Shown here in pieces: positions 31,994 through 45,500 of a DNA stretch of 64,000 bases (positions are counted from its first letter, which is position 1; every line of letters begins with the position of its first letter). The position numbers were made by a program, and so were the translations under genes. The DNA is taken from contig OY482848.1 of assembly GCA_960531495.1 (NCBI GenBank), forward strand, positions 26,235,343 through 26,299,342, read 5' to 3'. The notes beneath the pieces were generated by a model. It did not search any database and was not told the origin of the DNA. It saw only the letters and a list, made by a program, of their open reading frames with translations. The DNA is from Zeus faber. Lineage: Eukaryota > Chordata > Actinopteri > Zeiformes > Zeidae.

Positions 31994-34600
31994 TCTCGCT
32001 CTCTCTCTGCCGTCCCCTGGAGAGGATTTTGTTGCAGTATAAGTGCTTCACTCCTCTGTGAGCAGGAAGTAAAGGGGAACGTAAATCGCCCCAACGCTGT
32101 GATTCATCTTACCGGTCCCTGGAAACTTACCTGGGAGACTCAACAGACACAGAACAATGAATTAATGAACCTTTAATGAATCCCCCCTCTCTAGATAGAT
32201 GTAGACTCTAGTGGCGCCTGTGTAGGAATGTATCTTGAAGGAACTTTTTATCCAAAAATAAATGCAGGTTGCCAACTTCCCTCTGTCTACAATTGGTCAA
32301 AAATGACAGTGCGGAATACTTGATTCTGACAGCTGATTCTGAAGCGCGCTCTAAAAATACTCAAAACGAACCGGACAAGTTTGCTTTGTAACCTTTTTCA
32401 AAAAGGCCACCCCCCGGGTATGTTGTCTTGTCGTTTTGTTACTTGGAATGTGGAGCTACGCTGGTTATGGTATTATTGTGTCGTTTCTCTTGGTTTCTCA
32501 TAGAGACAGTAAGGGGGAGAATGTCCCCGTAGCGTGGAGGCTGGAATTTAAACTTCCTTAGGCGATCCCGGGTCTGGATGCCGGGGTCGTTTCGGAGCAG
32601 ATGGAGTTGTTGTCGAAACCGACACGGACTGTCAGTTTACTCTCCTGGAGTCATGCCTTTCATTCAGAGGGCAAAACACACATTTGCTTTTTCATCGACA
32701 CCCTATAAACCTGGTGGCGTTGACTAGCGCTGCTGCTCATTTCCTCTCTTTGATTGTTCACGTGAGGTATTACAATTGTGTGTGTGTGTGTGTGTGTTTT
32801 CGTGTCCTTTGTGTTGACATGTGCCACAGCACAGAAAATCCCTGCTCCAGTGGCCTGTTTAAAAGTGCCAGGCCACGCGCCCATGGAGGTAAAGCCAATA
32901 AGCACTTTCATATGACTGCATACAGTACACACACGCACATCAGTGTGATCCCCTTAAGTTCTGGTGGGGGTTGCATTAAATGACTTACAGAGCGCCGAAT
33001 TTTGACCTAAGATATTGTTTTACGTGGTACAGTTTCTTTAAGGACAGTACCCAACCCTAACCCTATAGTCAAAGAGTTGCAGGTCATTATCTTGTACAGT
33101 CTTTTGGACAGTATATTGTCATAGTTTTGTATTTGTCTGAAATATTAAAGGTAGTTAAGCTTGTTGTGAGCATACAGTTAGTAACATTATTGATATGAGA
33201 ATTATGATATCCTGTATCATTGCACGAGGCAGGGTGCAAGGCCACACGGCATGGTAAATGCTTAATTATAATGGTCCCATCTTCTCCAGCAATTCTCCAG
33301 CAAATTACAGCCAATTAGACCTGATCTAAGGGACAGCCCAGCCAGTGTCCTTTATTGAAGCAATCAGGAATTTTTATAGTGTTGTTGGGGTTGGGGGCTT
33401 TGGGGGTGGGCACCTGTTCTCAGTGTGTCTCACTATCCAGTGTTATTGTTGTGCTTCTCAACCACCTTGTTAATTAGGATTTGGTCTTTCTCTGGCGGAC
33501 GGCCCACGGGGGAGAAAGACCAGGGCCGTTACTTCGGGTCAGGTCCCCCTTTTGTCTCCCCCGTGCTGGCACCTCCTCGATCCCCGTCTCTCTCTTGTCG
33601 AGGGTGCTTCAAGTGAATGCTCCGCCACCCAGGTGACTGGCACTTAATGGAGAGGCAAAAATTGCCGGGGCGCCCTTGTCTGTGTTTGCCCATGCGTTCA
33701 GCGGTCTCTGCAGCCCGTCCCGCCCTGCTGGCTTTTACCATTGACATTAAAGGCACAAATCGGGGGGGATTGGCTAGGGGCAATGAGATCATCAGCGGTT
33801 TTGTGGGTGCAAAAGTGGTTGGTTGCAAATACGTGTATGGCTGCACATATGGAGGGTCTGCTCTCTTCCTCAATGGATGTGTCAGCCTAATTGACTTTGG
33901 CGGGTCCACGGTCGGTTCAGGTCACAGCCTGCCAACTTTGTTTTAGACAAAGGAACACTCCACTCGGTTGATTTCTGAATTCACATTAAATCATATTTCA
34001 AATGGGATTATAAAGGCAACCTGATACGTGCCTACATCCATTCTTGGGTAATCTCTCTTGTCTCTCGGTTGCCTCAAAGGTTATTCTACGGGCAAAAGTG
34101 ATGTTTTGCGTAGACTTAATCATCTTGTTTTGCCGTAGCTAACTTTAGTTATGAAACCCCGCCCAAAATAAAACCACACTCCTCTGTGAAAGAAGGTTCA
34201 GGGGCGCGCAACGGTTGAAATGTCAAATGGAAGCCACGGAATGTTATCCGCTGAGCATTTTAATCAGCGCTCATCTGTCGCTCTCCGTTCGTCCACCTCT
34301 TCCCTCCTCTCCGTTGTAAATAGATTACCTTAATGAAAGGCACGGTTCCAGTCGGCGGAGTGTGAAAACAGTTTTTATGCGGAGGTAAAAATAGCCCTCC
34401 TTTCCTGCCTGTGGATCTGTCAACGAGTAAAAAAAAAAGGGCCGATGTGGTAGTTTAGCCGTTATTGAGTACATCGTGCAAAACTCAGAGCGGCGTTCAA
34501 AGAATCAAATCAAAGAATCTTTTTTGATGATTGAATGACCGAGTCAGCTCAGCAGGCTGCATGTACTTTTTGTTTGGCTGCGTTGGGCGGCCAGGGGTGT
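31696..34600. other. rhbdl3 intron 2, segment without recognised gene
   Basis: Holds (CT)n at 31953-31991, a short GT run at 32778-32799, a telomere-like CCAACCCTAACCCTA near 33051-33065, and otherwise unique-looking sequence. No exon or transposon could be supported. Confidence 0.45.
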
Positions 34601-34607
34601 CTTTATA

Positions 34608-34609
34608 TT

Positions 34610-34699
<90 letters not shown>

Positions 34700-34773
34700 G
34701 CTTGTACATTCTTTGGTCCATAATAAGGGAAGGACGGTGAAATAATGGCAGCAAATGACACTTTGTGAGGAGT

Positions 34774-34854
<81 letters not shown>

Positions 34855-34928
34855 GCTTGTACATTCTTTGGTCCATAATAAGGGAAGGACGGTGAAATAA
34901 TGGCAGCAAATGACACTTTGTGAGGAGT

Positions 34929-34987
<59 letters not shown>
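34608..34987. repeat. Tandem duplication of a ~155-bp unit containing a GT microsatellite
   Basis: The 78-bp block TACTGCTTGTACATTCTTTG...GGAGTGTGTCTG occurs at about 34696 and again at about 34851 with no difference seen. Each copy is followed by a long GT run, and a further GT run precedes the first. The period is ~155 bp. Confidence 0.95.
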
Positions 34988-34988
<1 letters not shown>

Positions 34989-35110
34989 TAGGAGAGGGTG
35001 TGTGGGGGGCTAGCCAGCTGCCTGCATACGACCCAGGGTCAGTACGAAATTTGGATGGGGCCCCCCTGCCAGATTAGCCCAAAATGTCTGTTTTACATAT
35101 TTTATTTTCA

Positions 35111-35141
<31 letters not shown>

Positions 35142-35399
35142 AGTGGTTGATGCTGCAGATGTAGTGAGGGTTTCACTGTCACCCACTCAGTCTGTGGACA
35201 AACTGCTCCTCTCACCTCTATTTATCAGCATGTTTAGGCAGCACAGTTTACGATAATAGCCCTGATGGGAAACGATCCCATTGAGGATGACGGTTTATTT
35301 TCTTTGGAGTTGTATATACTGGAGGTTCGTAGAGGAGCTTTGTTGTTGTTTCAGTGGTTAATCTTTTTCAGTTTTTTCTTAACAATCATTGAGCATGGT

Positions 35400-38300
35400 G
35401 TTAGTTCAGGCAGGCCAAAAGAGAACGGGCCCCAGCCCCAGTAGTCGGCTCCGCTGATATCTCCATCCCGTCAGCTTTGTCTAGCATCCAGTCATCACTT
35501 GCCGGAATGAACTCCAGAATCCAGGCCCTGGAGTCCACCTCGGATCCCTTGGCAAGTCCGTTTTTTTCCAGGTAAAGCTGGCCAGTTTTCCTGGTGAGCA
35601 TCAAGGGTTTCACAGTCCCACGGGGATCCCTGGAAAATGCAGTTCCGGTCTTCTTATTCTTTCCTCCTACTGCTGCAGTTTCTCCCAATCTAAGAAGCCA
35701 AACTCTAGCAGTTAATGACCATAATCTAGTCAAAATATCCCAATGCTCAGAGCTAAACAATTGGCGTATCGTGGAGTGTGGAGATGTGTCAGTGATGCTG
35801 AAAGATGTTTTACGTGATGTTTACCCATCCCGTAGAGCCGAGCTGGAAACCTATCAAGCCATCATTTCGGATCTGGCCTTGACCTTTCCGAGGAACACTA
35901 TTTTACCGATATCATTATCATTAATCCTACAGGTATAGCTACCCGCAAATATTATGAGGGGAAAAAGTGCCTAATCATTGATTTATCTGCTCCTAATAAT
36001 GTTGAAGCTCAAAGCATCAGTAGTCTCATTCCTTTGGCACCCTTCCTGATTTATGCGACTAAGTTTATTAGGAAAGCAGGTAGGGGCGCATGGCTAGCCA
36101 AGGCAGATATCACAGTCGCTTTTGGTGTTAAATGGAGAGACAAAATGTACCTCTCAGTTAGGCTCACTTTCGGTTATCGCAGCAGCCCAAAAATATTCAA
36201 TACCTCGTCAGAGGTGCTCTGCTGGATTCTGGATTAAATAACTGGATGCTGCCTCTTGTGCCTTCTCTTAGATGATTTTCTGCTCGAGGACTATCCAAAT
36301 TCAAAACCTGATTTATGCATCTCCGCTCTCAAACATACTTTTGCAAAATTGGGTATTCCTCTATCTGAAGAGAAAACAGCAGGCCCACTTAACGTTATAG
36401 ATATTCTAGGCATCACCTTAGATAGTATTCTGATGCAAGCCTCCCTACCGCTCGAAAAATTAAATTGCATTGGCGAGTTCATAAGAAAATCACAGGAGGC
36501 AGGTGCTATTTCACAAAGAGAATGGCTTTCTTTGCTTGGAGCTCTTAATTTTGCCATGCTTGTTATTTCCCTCGGACGCTCCCTTATACCCAGGCTTCTC
36601 GACCTCTCCAAATAGGTAGAGAAACTCCAGGACATGGTGAGCTTGGATGCAAGCTGCAGATCTGAGCTCCACGTCTGGTCCCTTCTGTTCAACATCATTC
36701 TTTTATTGTGATTATTCATTAGTTATTAAGTTATATACAGATGCAGCCCCTTCTGTTGCTTTTGGGGGCTTTTTCAATGATCAATGATTGGCTGGCCTGT
36801 CAGCCTTACCGGCTCGCGTTTCCTCTACTGCACTAATGGAAATCTACCCGATTGGTATAGCTTGTCTTCTGAGGGGTAAACTCTGGTCAAAGAAACAAGT
36901 TCTGTTAATATCCATTAACAAAGGGCACTCCTCAGTTCCATTTATGAATAGATTTGTGAGGGGCTTCACATGGTCATCTGTGATGGGCAACCTCATTATT
37001 CGAGCAGCCCATATTCCAGGCTTGGATAATAAAATTGCTGATTCATTGTCCCGGTTTGAATTTCAGAGGTTCTGCCAACAGTGCCCAGAGGCAGTGCCAT
37101 CCAGCTTGACCAGCCCCCCATTGATTCAAACTGTGCTCGATTAAGCTCAACCCTGCAAACTCAAATGCACACCGTGGCTCGCTTAATGCGATCTGGCTTA
37201 GCTAAGCCTACATTAAAAATGTATGATTCTGCATGGTCTTGCTTTGTCTCCTTCTGTGCCACCTTCTCAGTAGCCTGTCAATATTTCAATCATATGTGCC
37301 TTTATAGGTCACTGTTTTGAATCCCGCAAAATGCAGCCGTCCTCCATAAAAGGACTTGTCGCAGTTATACAATTTTATCTGCGCCGCCTGGATCCATCCA
37401 CCAAGAGCCTGCTCAAAAACCTGTATAGCCATCTCCTGCTAAATAGCCTTAAGAGAAAGAAACCGCAAGGCAACGATATTCATCTCCCTTTCACTCTCCC
37501 ACTCGTGAAAAAATTGATCACATTGTTCCTTGTACAGACTTGCTTTTAGAAACTGTCTTCCTCACAGCTTTTTATGGATTTCTCAGAGGTGGCGAGTTCA
37601 CTACTCGCACCGTATCCTTTAACCCTTCACATGACCTCACCATTGCTGATGCAACAATTGACCCTCACCACTTTGCTATATTCTCAAAACACTCTAAGAC
37701 TGATGGAGATAGGGAAGGAACATCAAATTTAATTTCTGAGACTAATTGGTCTTCAAGCCAGACATTGAGAGTGTCTCTTTGCCACGAAGGAGGTAAAACC
37801 CATGTCCCGAGCTTGGTTTGCCTCTCGCCTCCTCTGCCAATCCTGCGGGCTCCCGCCACAGCACTTCACTGCTCATTCTCTCCGCATAGGAGCAGTGACA
37901 ACTGCGGCGTCCATAGCTTCCGTTTCTACACTCAAGGCAATGGGCCGACGGTCATCATGTGCCTACGAGCGTTCCCACGCCCGAGTCTCAAGCCATCCTC
38001 GATGCTCAAAAAGGGTACCCTGTGATTGATTGCCTCATTCAATAAATGTTATGGCTTATCCGTTGGGCTCTCTTTTACTCATTATCCACCTTACCTCAAC
38101 TAGCCATCTGCATACATTCAATCGGCTCACTGCATGTACTCTCTTATAATTGGCATCCTACTAAGTTGCTCAGCTAGCTCCTCTTGCGAACACTTCTATA
38201 TAAGCGCATGGTAGGCCAGAGAGGTTCGCCTGGTATAGTTGTTTGGGGTTCTTCTCTGATGCGCTCCCTGCCTCAGGCTTTCCGCGTATGCTCGTGAAAG

Positions 38301-38465
38301 GGCAGGGAGGTGTGCTCTCCCCACATTAGGCTTTCCACATATGCACATGGAAGGGCAGGGAGGTTTGCTTGTATGGGCATTTTGGGGGGTCTTTGCTGCT
38401 GCTCTCCCCGACTTAGGCTTTCCATGTACGCACATGGAAGGGCAGGGTCCTCTCCAGAGGACAAA
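35400..38465 (+). mobile_element. DIRS/Ngaro-like tyrosine-recombinase retrotransposon, decayed fossil
   Basis: Parts in order: a region of gag-like position (about 35.4-35.9 kb); reverse transcriptase (about 35.95-36.6 kb) with GAWLAKADIT and the LLDDFLL catalytic-box region; RNase H (about 36.7-37.1 kb) with AHIPGLDNKIADSLSRFEF; and a tyrosine recombinase (about 37.2-38.0 kb) with GFLRGGEFT and the AHSLRIGAVTTAAS box. This order, with a tyrosine recombinase instead of a DDE integrase, defines the DIRS/Ngaro group. Ngaro-like is favoured from the reverse-transcriptase and RNase H wording. The element is broken in several places (roughly half a dozen or more) and not functional. Its age looks moderate: motifs are still easy to recognise. 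It lies in rhbdl3 intron 2; edges are approximate. Confidence 0.85.
38270..38462 (+). repeat. Short repeats at the 3' end of the DIRS/Ngaro-like element
   Basis: Three diverged copies of a ~40-bp unit with AGGCTTTCC at the left and GGAAGGGCAGGG at the right begin near 38275, 38328 and 38415. They probably belong to the split or inverted terminal repeats typical of the family. The matching copies expected at the 5' end were not found. Confidence 0.55.
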
Positions 38466-38499
38466 TATATTTTATTGCAATTGAATGAAAGGTTTCTTT

Positions 38500-39440
38500 G
38501 GCTAAGCGTGGTCGTGACTGAAATAAAATTAACCTTTAAGTTTCTTTGCAGACTGTGTTTTATATAATTTTGAGTGCAAAACTACTGTTTTTTGTGAATT
38601 TTTTAAATTAATTAGTACTAGTTGATTTGAATGAATGAAATTGTTCGATGATATTGTGGGAAATATATATATTTTTAAAGAGATATTCCCACATTAGGAA
38701 TAAGTATACTGCGCCATTGTATACTGCTGGAAGCCTTTGGCAAAGGCTGGAAGCCAGAGGCAAGTAATGACTTTTTGAAGCCGTTAATGAAATGTGCCAT
38801 TATTTGAAATGCCATTGCAATGACTCACACACTGTATCCGACTCGCATGCTTCTTTTTATTGACGTATATTTTCTCTGCGTCAGTATAATATATCACCCT
38901 CAGCCGATCAAATCCAGCCCATTTAAAATGAATAATTGAATAAATAATTTGCCTGCTTGGTCATAATATGCACATTACTAAGGATTTTTTCTCAAATTCT
39001 TCTTGTGTGTAAATATCTTATGAAAGCACCAATAGTCATCCCCAAAATGTTGTGCTTATAATGAAAGGTGTTTGTCAAAAAATATTGTGATATTTAACTT
39101 TGTATTCACCACTGACCTCGCACTTACACACTCGGAAAATGTCCAGATGTCCCCATGTAGTAAACTAGATAGAATGAACCATGAGTAGCAGTAATTGAGT
39201 ACACTGACAATTTTGATACAGTGGGGGAGGAGGAAGATCCCCACTGTCCACCTTGCTGCCTTCACACACGGCGGACAGGTTTCGGGAGGAGGTCAAACAG
39301 CTTCCGGCCTCGTGTTTCAGGTCGTCGCATAGGGTATTTTTGCGAACAAAGACGCAGCACCGGGCCGCTCGCTCGTCCCCGCTTTCACAGCAGTGGGAAT
39401 ACCTTCCCACAGTTGGGAGTTACAGGTGTGTATTGTGTGT
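38500..39440. other. rhbdl3 intron 2, segment without recognised gene
   Basis: AT-rich, unique-looking DNA with no exon or transposon that I can support. Confidence 0.4.
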
Positions 39441-39443
39441 GCC

Positions 39444-39580
<137 letters not shown>

Positions 39581-39599
39581 TCGGTGATTGAGTGCACCG

Positions 39600-42500
39600 G
39601 CGACAGGTGGCTATTGTGGTACTGTGCTAGTCCTCCCATGCTACCTTTTTGTGAATGGCTCTGTTGCAGAATCCATTTAATTGGAAAGTGGAATTTAAAA
39701 GTTCTTTCTTGTCATAGAGAGCGAGAGCGAGAGAGAGAGATAGAGGGAGAGAAAGAGGAAGAACTGTGAAAATACACTGAAACAAACACAAATACACACA
39801 CACATGCACACACACACACACACACACTCTCAGTTGTTGACAGACCTCTTGCTGTGTCTCAGGTTCTGGTCGAGCAAGTGCATGGGTGTGTATCTCAATG
39901 CTTTTGCATTGGAATGTATATGTGTGTGCGTGTTTCCATTGCGTCACAGGCTGTGTTAACAGATGTTCTCCAAGTCGAGCCTTTCTGCCCATTAGCGAAC
40001 GTTCCACACGATGAGAACTAGAGTCAGCCGGCACTTTCATTCCTCCCTCCTTCATCCCTCTTTCCCTCCCGTTGGAAGAACGGTTTGCTCGTCATAGAGA
40101 CGGACGAAAACCGGCGCTGACAAGCCTGGCCAGATATTTTATGTCTTCTGCGTGTAGGACTGATTAGGACTGACTGGACTGAAAACACTGACAGTATACA
40201 GTATCTTCCAGCGTCCGGGCTCAGGCTGGCTCGCCGGGCTTCAAATCACTCGTCACGGTGTGCCCCGCCGACCACTGAGCCATGCTCCCTCATCAAACCG
40301 TACGTATCCTGCTCCTTCTCTCCGGAAGGTTCACACTGCGGCCCGGGCGGTCTGCCAGCCCGGGGTGAGATGAATCCAAGTGCCGGGTAATTGAAAGGTA
40401 GCAAGCTTTTCCTTGCCGCCCACGTGAACCCTGTGAGGTAGAGAACTGCCTTTTTGCGGAGCAGATATCGTCAAAGCCCTGGTTTGTGTTCATTATTATC
40501 TTTCAAACTTCCATCATTACACCCAGAGACGCACTGATAGTTGCTTAGGAAGGTTTATTCGTAGGAGTGAGGAATGTAAATTGCAGAAATAGAGGCGGGT
40601 TGAGATATGTCACAGTTATAACATTATAATAATCGGCTGATGTCAATTATTGGAGCTGATCGTGATCATTTTGCAAAATCTTTAGATTTCCATCTTATCT
40701 TATGTTTCCATCCAAATGTCAAGGGAATTTTGAGCCACTGTAAGAAACCTTGCAACAAATAAAATCCGAATTAGGAGACAAATTGATCTTGTTATGTTCC
40801 AATGTTCATGTCAGTAAATTAGTAAAAAAGTCTCGTCTCTATCTTCATTATCATAAGAGCTCTATAGTGTATATACTCTGTATACTCTGCATATTACAGC
40901 TCCTCCTATTCCCATTTCATTTAAAAAATACACCAGTTTTCCTTCCTCTCCAGTGCTGATGTGTTTTCCCCTCCTGGATTGCAGTGTTTTTATGAGAAGA
41001 TCTGCCCCGCAGCTCGCCATTCTCCCCCTCGACTCAGAACTCGAGTTATTCTTCATATGTGACAATCCACAGATGGCGTTGATTTCCGCTTGACACAAAA
41101 GGGATCGGCTCCCATTTAGCTTTGCCAACCCGAGGGCCTGAAAGAGATTTGCTGTGATAACTCTTTCTTCCCATACCCCCTCAACCCCGAGACGTATCAG
41201 GATTTTGCTAAATAGATTAAGCACAAAACTGTCTGCTCTGTCCCAGCGCAGCTGGAGGAATTCCTTGAGCACAACATTGGGTGCATTAGAAAGGCACAAC
41301 TTCATTCACCAGATGAGGCAGAAATTTTGATTTGAGGCTTTCAATGTTGTTTGAAAAAAAAAAAAAGAGATTTCCTCCTCTTGTTATTTTAACACCATAG
41401 TTAGATGCAAAGAGATCCACCTGAGATGAAAGTTGCAACTGATTTCCCTCGTTCCAGAGTGGGGCAGTTGCAGAACGCGTGACATACTGGTGTATTTGTG
41501 AACTAACAAACTGTAGGTGCATCTTGTTCAACAGTGTATTTCTTTCATTCATTTAAGGGAGCTCTTTATGGGGTGTGGCCAAGAAGTACATCGGCAGTAG
41601 GAATGTTGGAATTTTTTCTATCGGCCCGCATAAATACTCATCGGGGCTCGTTTTGCAGGTGTTAATGATAAAAATGGGTGGTATTCCCCTTGAAGCACAC
41701 CAAGCATCTCGCAATTTGAATCCCGATACCGGGGTTCAATCCATTAGCAAGTCATCGTTTGTTGCTTTAACATTTGCCCGTGAGGTAAAGGGGGAAAGTT
41801 TATTCTGGGACGGCCCGTGTGTTTTGCTGTTGTCATGGCAACCCGGTGTGGCGGGTTCAGCGGATGCCCAAGGTGAACGACTGTGCTTAGCTTTCAACCG
41901 GATCCCCGGTTCCCATCCTGTGTCGTCTTACAGGGCAGGGCACAGCTGCTGCCAAGGCCCGCCAGCACGGCCAAAGTGCTGAAGCCATTAGCTCTGACAG
42001 GGAGAAACCGCCTCACATACAAAGACGACTCCCAGCCTCCCACAAATTAAAGAAGAAAAAGGTCATTCTTTGTAAAAATTCAAAACCTGCCCCCAAATAT
42101 GGCCCCGTTTGACATAGTTCTAACTTCTGTGGGCATTCTTCTAACCCTTTTGCCGATTGGGTTATCCAGATTTTCTTGTTTTTAGAGGAAAACTCCGGTA
42201 AGTTTTAAGCAAAACCTTATCTCTCTAAACCTTATCACCTGAGCGATTGTCCTTAGAATCTTTTCAACTGATCTCTTGATTGATGCAGTATTTAGTGAAT
42301 AGCTTCAGCCGACTGCCGCCCACAAAGCCACAATACGTCGAACACTGGGGCAATCGCGACCACGGTCTTTGTAACTGAGAATGTGGCCCATTGCGCACGG
42401 TTACGCATGGTTACGCACGGTTACGCACAGTTACGCACAGGGTTATTTTTGTTTCATTCAATTAGAAAACGGAGGAAAATAAATAAATCTACGATAAAAA

Positions 42501-44530
42501 CACTGTTTCTTTTGGTTTGGTTGGGAAAAAAGGTTGCTCTCATCTGAGCTGCGGTGCATGATTCTCAGCATAGTGGTATGGTCCACTTTAGGGGTGTCTG
42601 AAATCGTATTACAAGATTCTCCCAGGCATGAATATGAGACACACGTAGATTCTAATATTAACGATTACAGTCAGACCCCCCCAATTCCCCCCGTAATGGA
42701 AACCATGGCTCCATCTTCGAAGTAAATCTGAATTTTTATCTGGAGACTCCATGCATGTCATATTAAGTCTTTAGACTGCTTTAAAATCAATGCTTTCGAT
42801 GTCACAATTCAATGATGTGCTTATGATGCACATGATGTTTACATCGAGGTTGGGCTCCCGAGTGATACCTATTATCACCGGGGAGACCCGTACGGTAACA
42901 ATATGGTTCAATAGGGTAACGTGTTGAGTTGAGTTCTGCTCTGTAAAAAGCAGTGCGACTGGTGTGTCTAGTGAATTCGGCATGGGTCTTTCCTCGAGCC
43001 CTTCAGAGGACTTTCCACAACCCGCTCAGCGTCTCCCCGCGTCCCTCTCAACTCTCAAGCTGCCTTTTCTGGAAGTTTGTCTCCTGAGTTTCCTTCCCCG
43101 CTCAGCCCCTAGAAGGAGAGGGGTGTCAGTTTGAGGAGAGAGAGACAGAGAGAGAGAGAGCTGGTGCCGACGCCTGCTCCTTGACCCCAAAGGATTATGG
43201 GAATAGGATTATGAAACCGAGGGCGCTCCACTCCGGGTTTACAGCCACCGTAGATCTCCTGCTTGCAGGTGTCGCACAGATGCTCCTAAGGGCAAAACTG
43301 CACCAGGAACAACACTTGTGTATAAAAGGAAGTGAAGTGTCAGCGCTGAAGAAGACATAAGTCGCGATGTTCTCACTGTATAATAGTTTCTCTCCCGCGT
43401 TCCAATCCACTTGAGTTTTCACAGCAGTGAGGTGTGAAAATGAGGCGCAGGCATGCGGAAATCTGCGTTTGAGGTTTTCCCACACAGTAGGTCTAACAGC
43501 AGCCATAGCAGCAGTTCCCATGGAGCTGGATGTATCCAAGACAGTGAGCTGCTCAACAGAACGTCCTCCGTTGGCTATTAAGGTCCTCATTTTACGCTAA
43601 ATACAAAAGTCCCAATACATTTGCGGTTTAAAGACGGTCCTGCTGCTTCAGACACCCATTCATCCCCATTCTGGTTTCACAGACTGATGGACATAATCGG
43701 TCAAACGCTGAAGGGGTTACAAATGTTATTTTTGGGCGAAAAAAAACGTTATATGTTATTGGCATTGCAAGTGTGCAGGTACTTATAGGAATATCAGGAA
43801 AATATATTTTCGGTGAAAATCATTACTGGTGCAAAGCGGTTTTTTTTTTTGTTTTTTTTCTATCCTTCTGGGAGCAGGGGTGTTATCGTCGATGTGCGTG
43901 TGTGTGTGGTGAGTTGGGTGTGTGGGGGTGGGAGTGTGGGGGTGGGGGGTTAGCAATAGAGATTGATTGACAGTGTGAAGTGTCCAAGCCTGATGGAAAC
44001 CTTGAAAATGCCTCGGACGGAACCGGCCCCACCCACCCACCCATGGTGGAACCCCCCCCCCCCCCCCCAGCCTCACCACTCCCACCCCTTTCTGAAAGAT
44101 TTGCAGAAATTAAATCGCCCCCACCACGCCCGTCTCCCCTCCCCATTTCCCCGCTATTAGAGATCATAAATCTCTGGGGTGAATGGAACCGCTGGGGGGG
44201 GGGGGTCACCACAGGCCATTTCTGAAGACAGAGAAGAAGTGAATGTGAGTTTAAAAAAAGAGAGCGCGCAAGAGAGAGAGAGAGAGAGAGTCAGCTTAGA
44301 GACTTCTCTCCCCCGGCCCCCTCCGTCACGGGTGGAGGTCCTGGGCGCTGGTGGCAGTAAAAGGTTGCCTTTTTTTTACAGTGGGGTGTGTCCGGCCGCT
44401 AATGAAGGGGGCTCTCACCCCCTGGTTAGATGGGAGGGTTAGGGGGGAAAAGGTTGCGGTGCTCCATCTTTGTCTCCACCCTGACCCTCCCGTGCCCCGT
44501 GCACGTACGACACGGACACTCCATCACCCC
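39600..44530. other. rhbdl3 intron 2, segment without recognised gene
   Basis: Contains a GAGA-rich run (39717-39765), CA/GT runs (39795-39827), a five-copy GGTTACGCAC-type minisatellite (42394-42442), GA runs (43137-43160, 44266-44291) and G/C homopolymer runs at 44047-44069 and 44193-44203. Open frames here have no protein family resemblance. Parts (for example 41590-42000) look unique and could be regulatory, but nothing proves it. Confidence 0.4.
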
Positions 44531-44539
44531 TTTGTGCAT

Positions 44540-44835
44540 GTCGTACACCGTGTGTGTTTGTGTGTGTGCGTGTGTGTGTGTGTTTGCCGAGGACTTTGTA
44601 CGTGCATCAGTCTGCTGACAAATTTGTGTTTGTGCGTGAGAGTGACATTTACCCTAAATAGTTTACTCTTTCTCTTTCATTTGTGTATGTGTGTGTGTGT
44701 GTGTGTGTGGGGGGGGGGTATATTTGTGTTCTAGAAAATACACAAAAAAAATCAAAATATGCGGAAATATTTTGTCTTGTTGGTAAATTACATCTTGCTT
44801 TTTCAGGATGTGTGTGTGTGCCATTGTGCATTTTA

Positions 44836-44874
<39 letters not shown>

Positions 44875-44878
44875 TGGC

Positions 44879-44914
<36 letters not shown>

Positions 44915-45028
44915 GTCAGCATTGCAGTGTGTCCTCCCACACACTCCTTTGCGCTGTGTCTGCTTTCCTAAGGAGCGACGGGGGGTAAAGTGTTTATTTA
45001 AACACATGCTACGGATCCTGCTGTGGAT

Positions 45029-45069
<41 letters not shown>

Positions 45070-45070
45070 G
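44540..45070. repeat. Cluster of GT tracts followed by an inverted CA tract
   Basis: GT runs at 44550-44583, 44684-44709, 44838-44871 and 44884-44910, then CA at 45029-45068. Confidence 0.95.
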
Positions 45071-45119
45071 CACTAGAGGTCGCCTGGGGAGACAACACTG
45101 CTTGCCCCTTGCTCTATGT

Positions 45120-45164
45120 TTCTGTCTCTTTTTTTCTCTCTCTTCCTGACTTGACCCCTCTGTG

Positions 45165-45206
<42 letters not shown>

Positions 45207-45500
45207 TTGTCTTTTTTTTCTCTGAGTGCTTTAACTTTTCTTCCTGTCTTTTTGCTCATAGTCAAACTTTATCTCCTTCCTTATACCCCCTTTCCCCCAC
45301 AGCTTTCTTTCTCTTTCTTTCTGACTCCACCCCTCTGTGCATCGTCCTTCTTTCTTTCTTCCTTTCTTTCTTTCTCTCTCGTCAGTCTCCTTTTCTCTCA
45401 CCATCCATTTTTCCTGTCTTTCTGTTTTCCTCTCATGGTCTCACTAAATCTCTCCTTTACTCTCCCTCTCTCACTCCCCCTCTCTCCCCCTCATAATGTC
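45120..45500. repeat. Polypyrimidine region with (CTTT)n
   Basis: About 380 bases almost entirely C and T on the + strand, including ~11 CTTT units at 45168-45207 and a second set near 45350-45375. Confidence 0.85.

Noticed and set aside
36034-38025. Host genes coding for reverse-transcriptase-like or integrase-like proteins
   Set aside because: They are parts of one decayed DIRS/Ngaro-like fossil.
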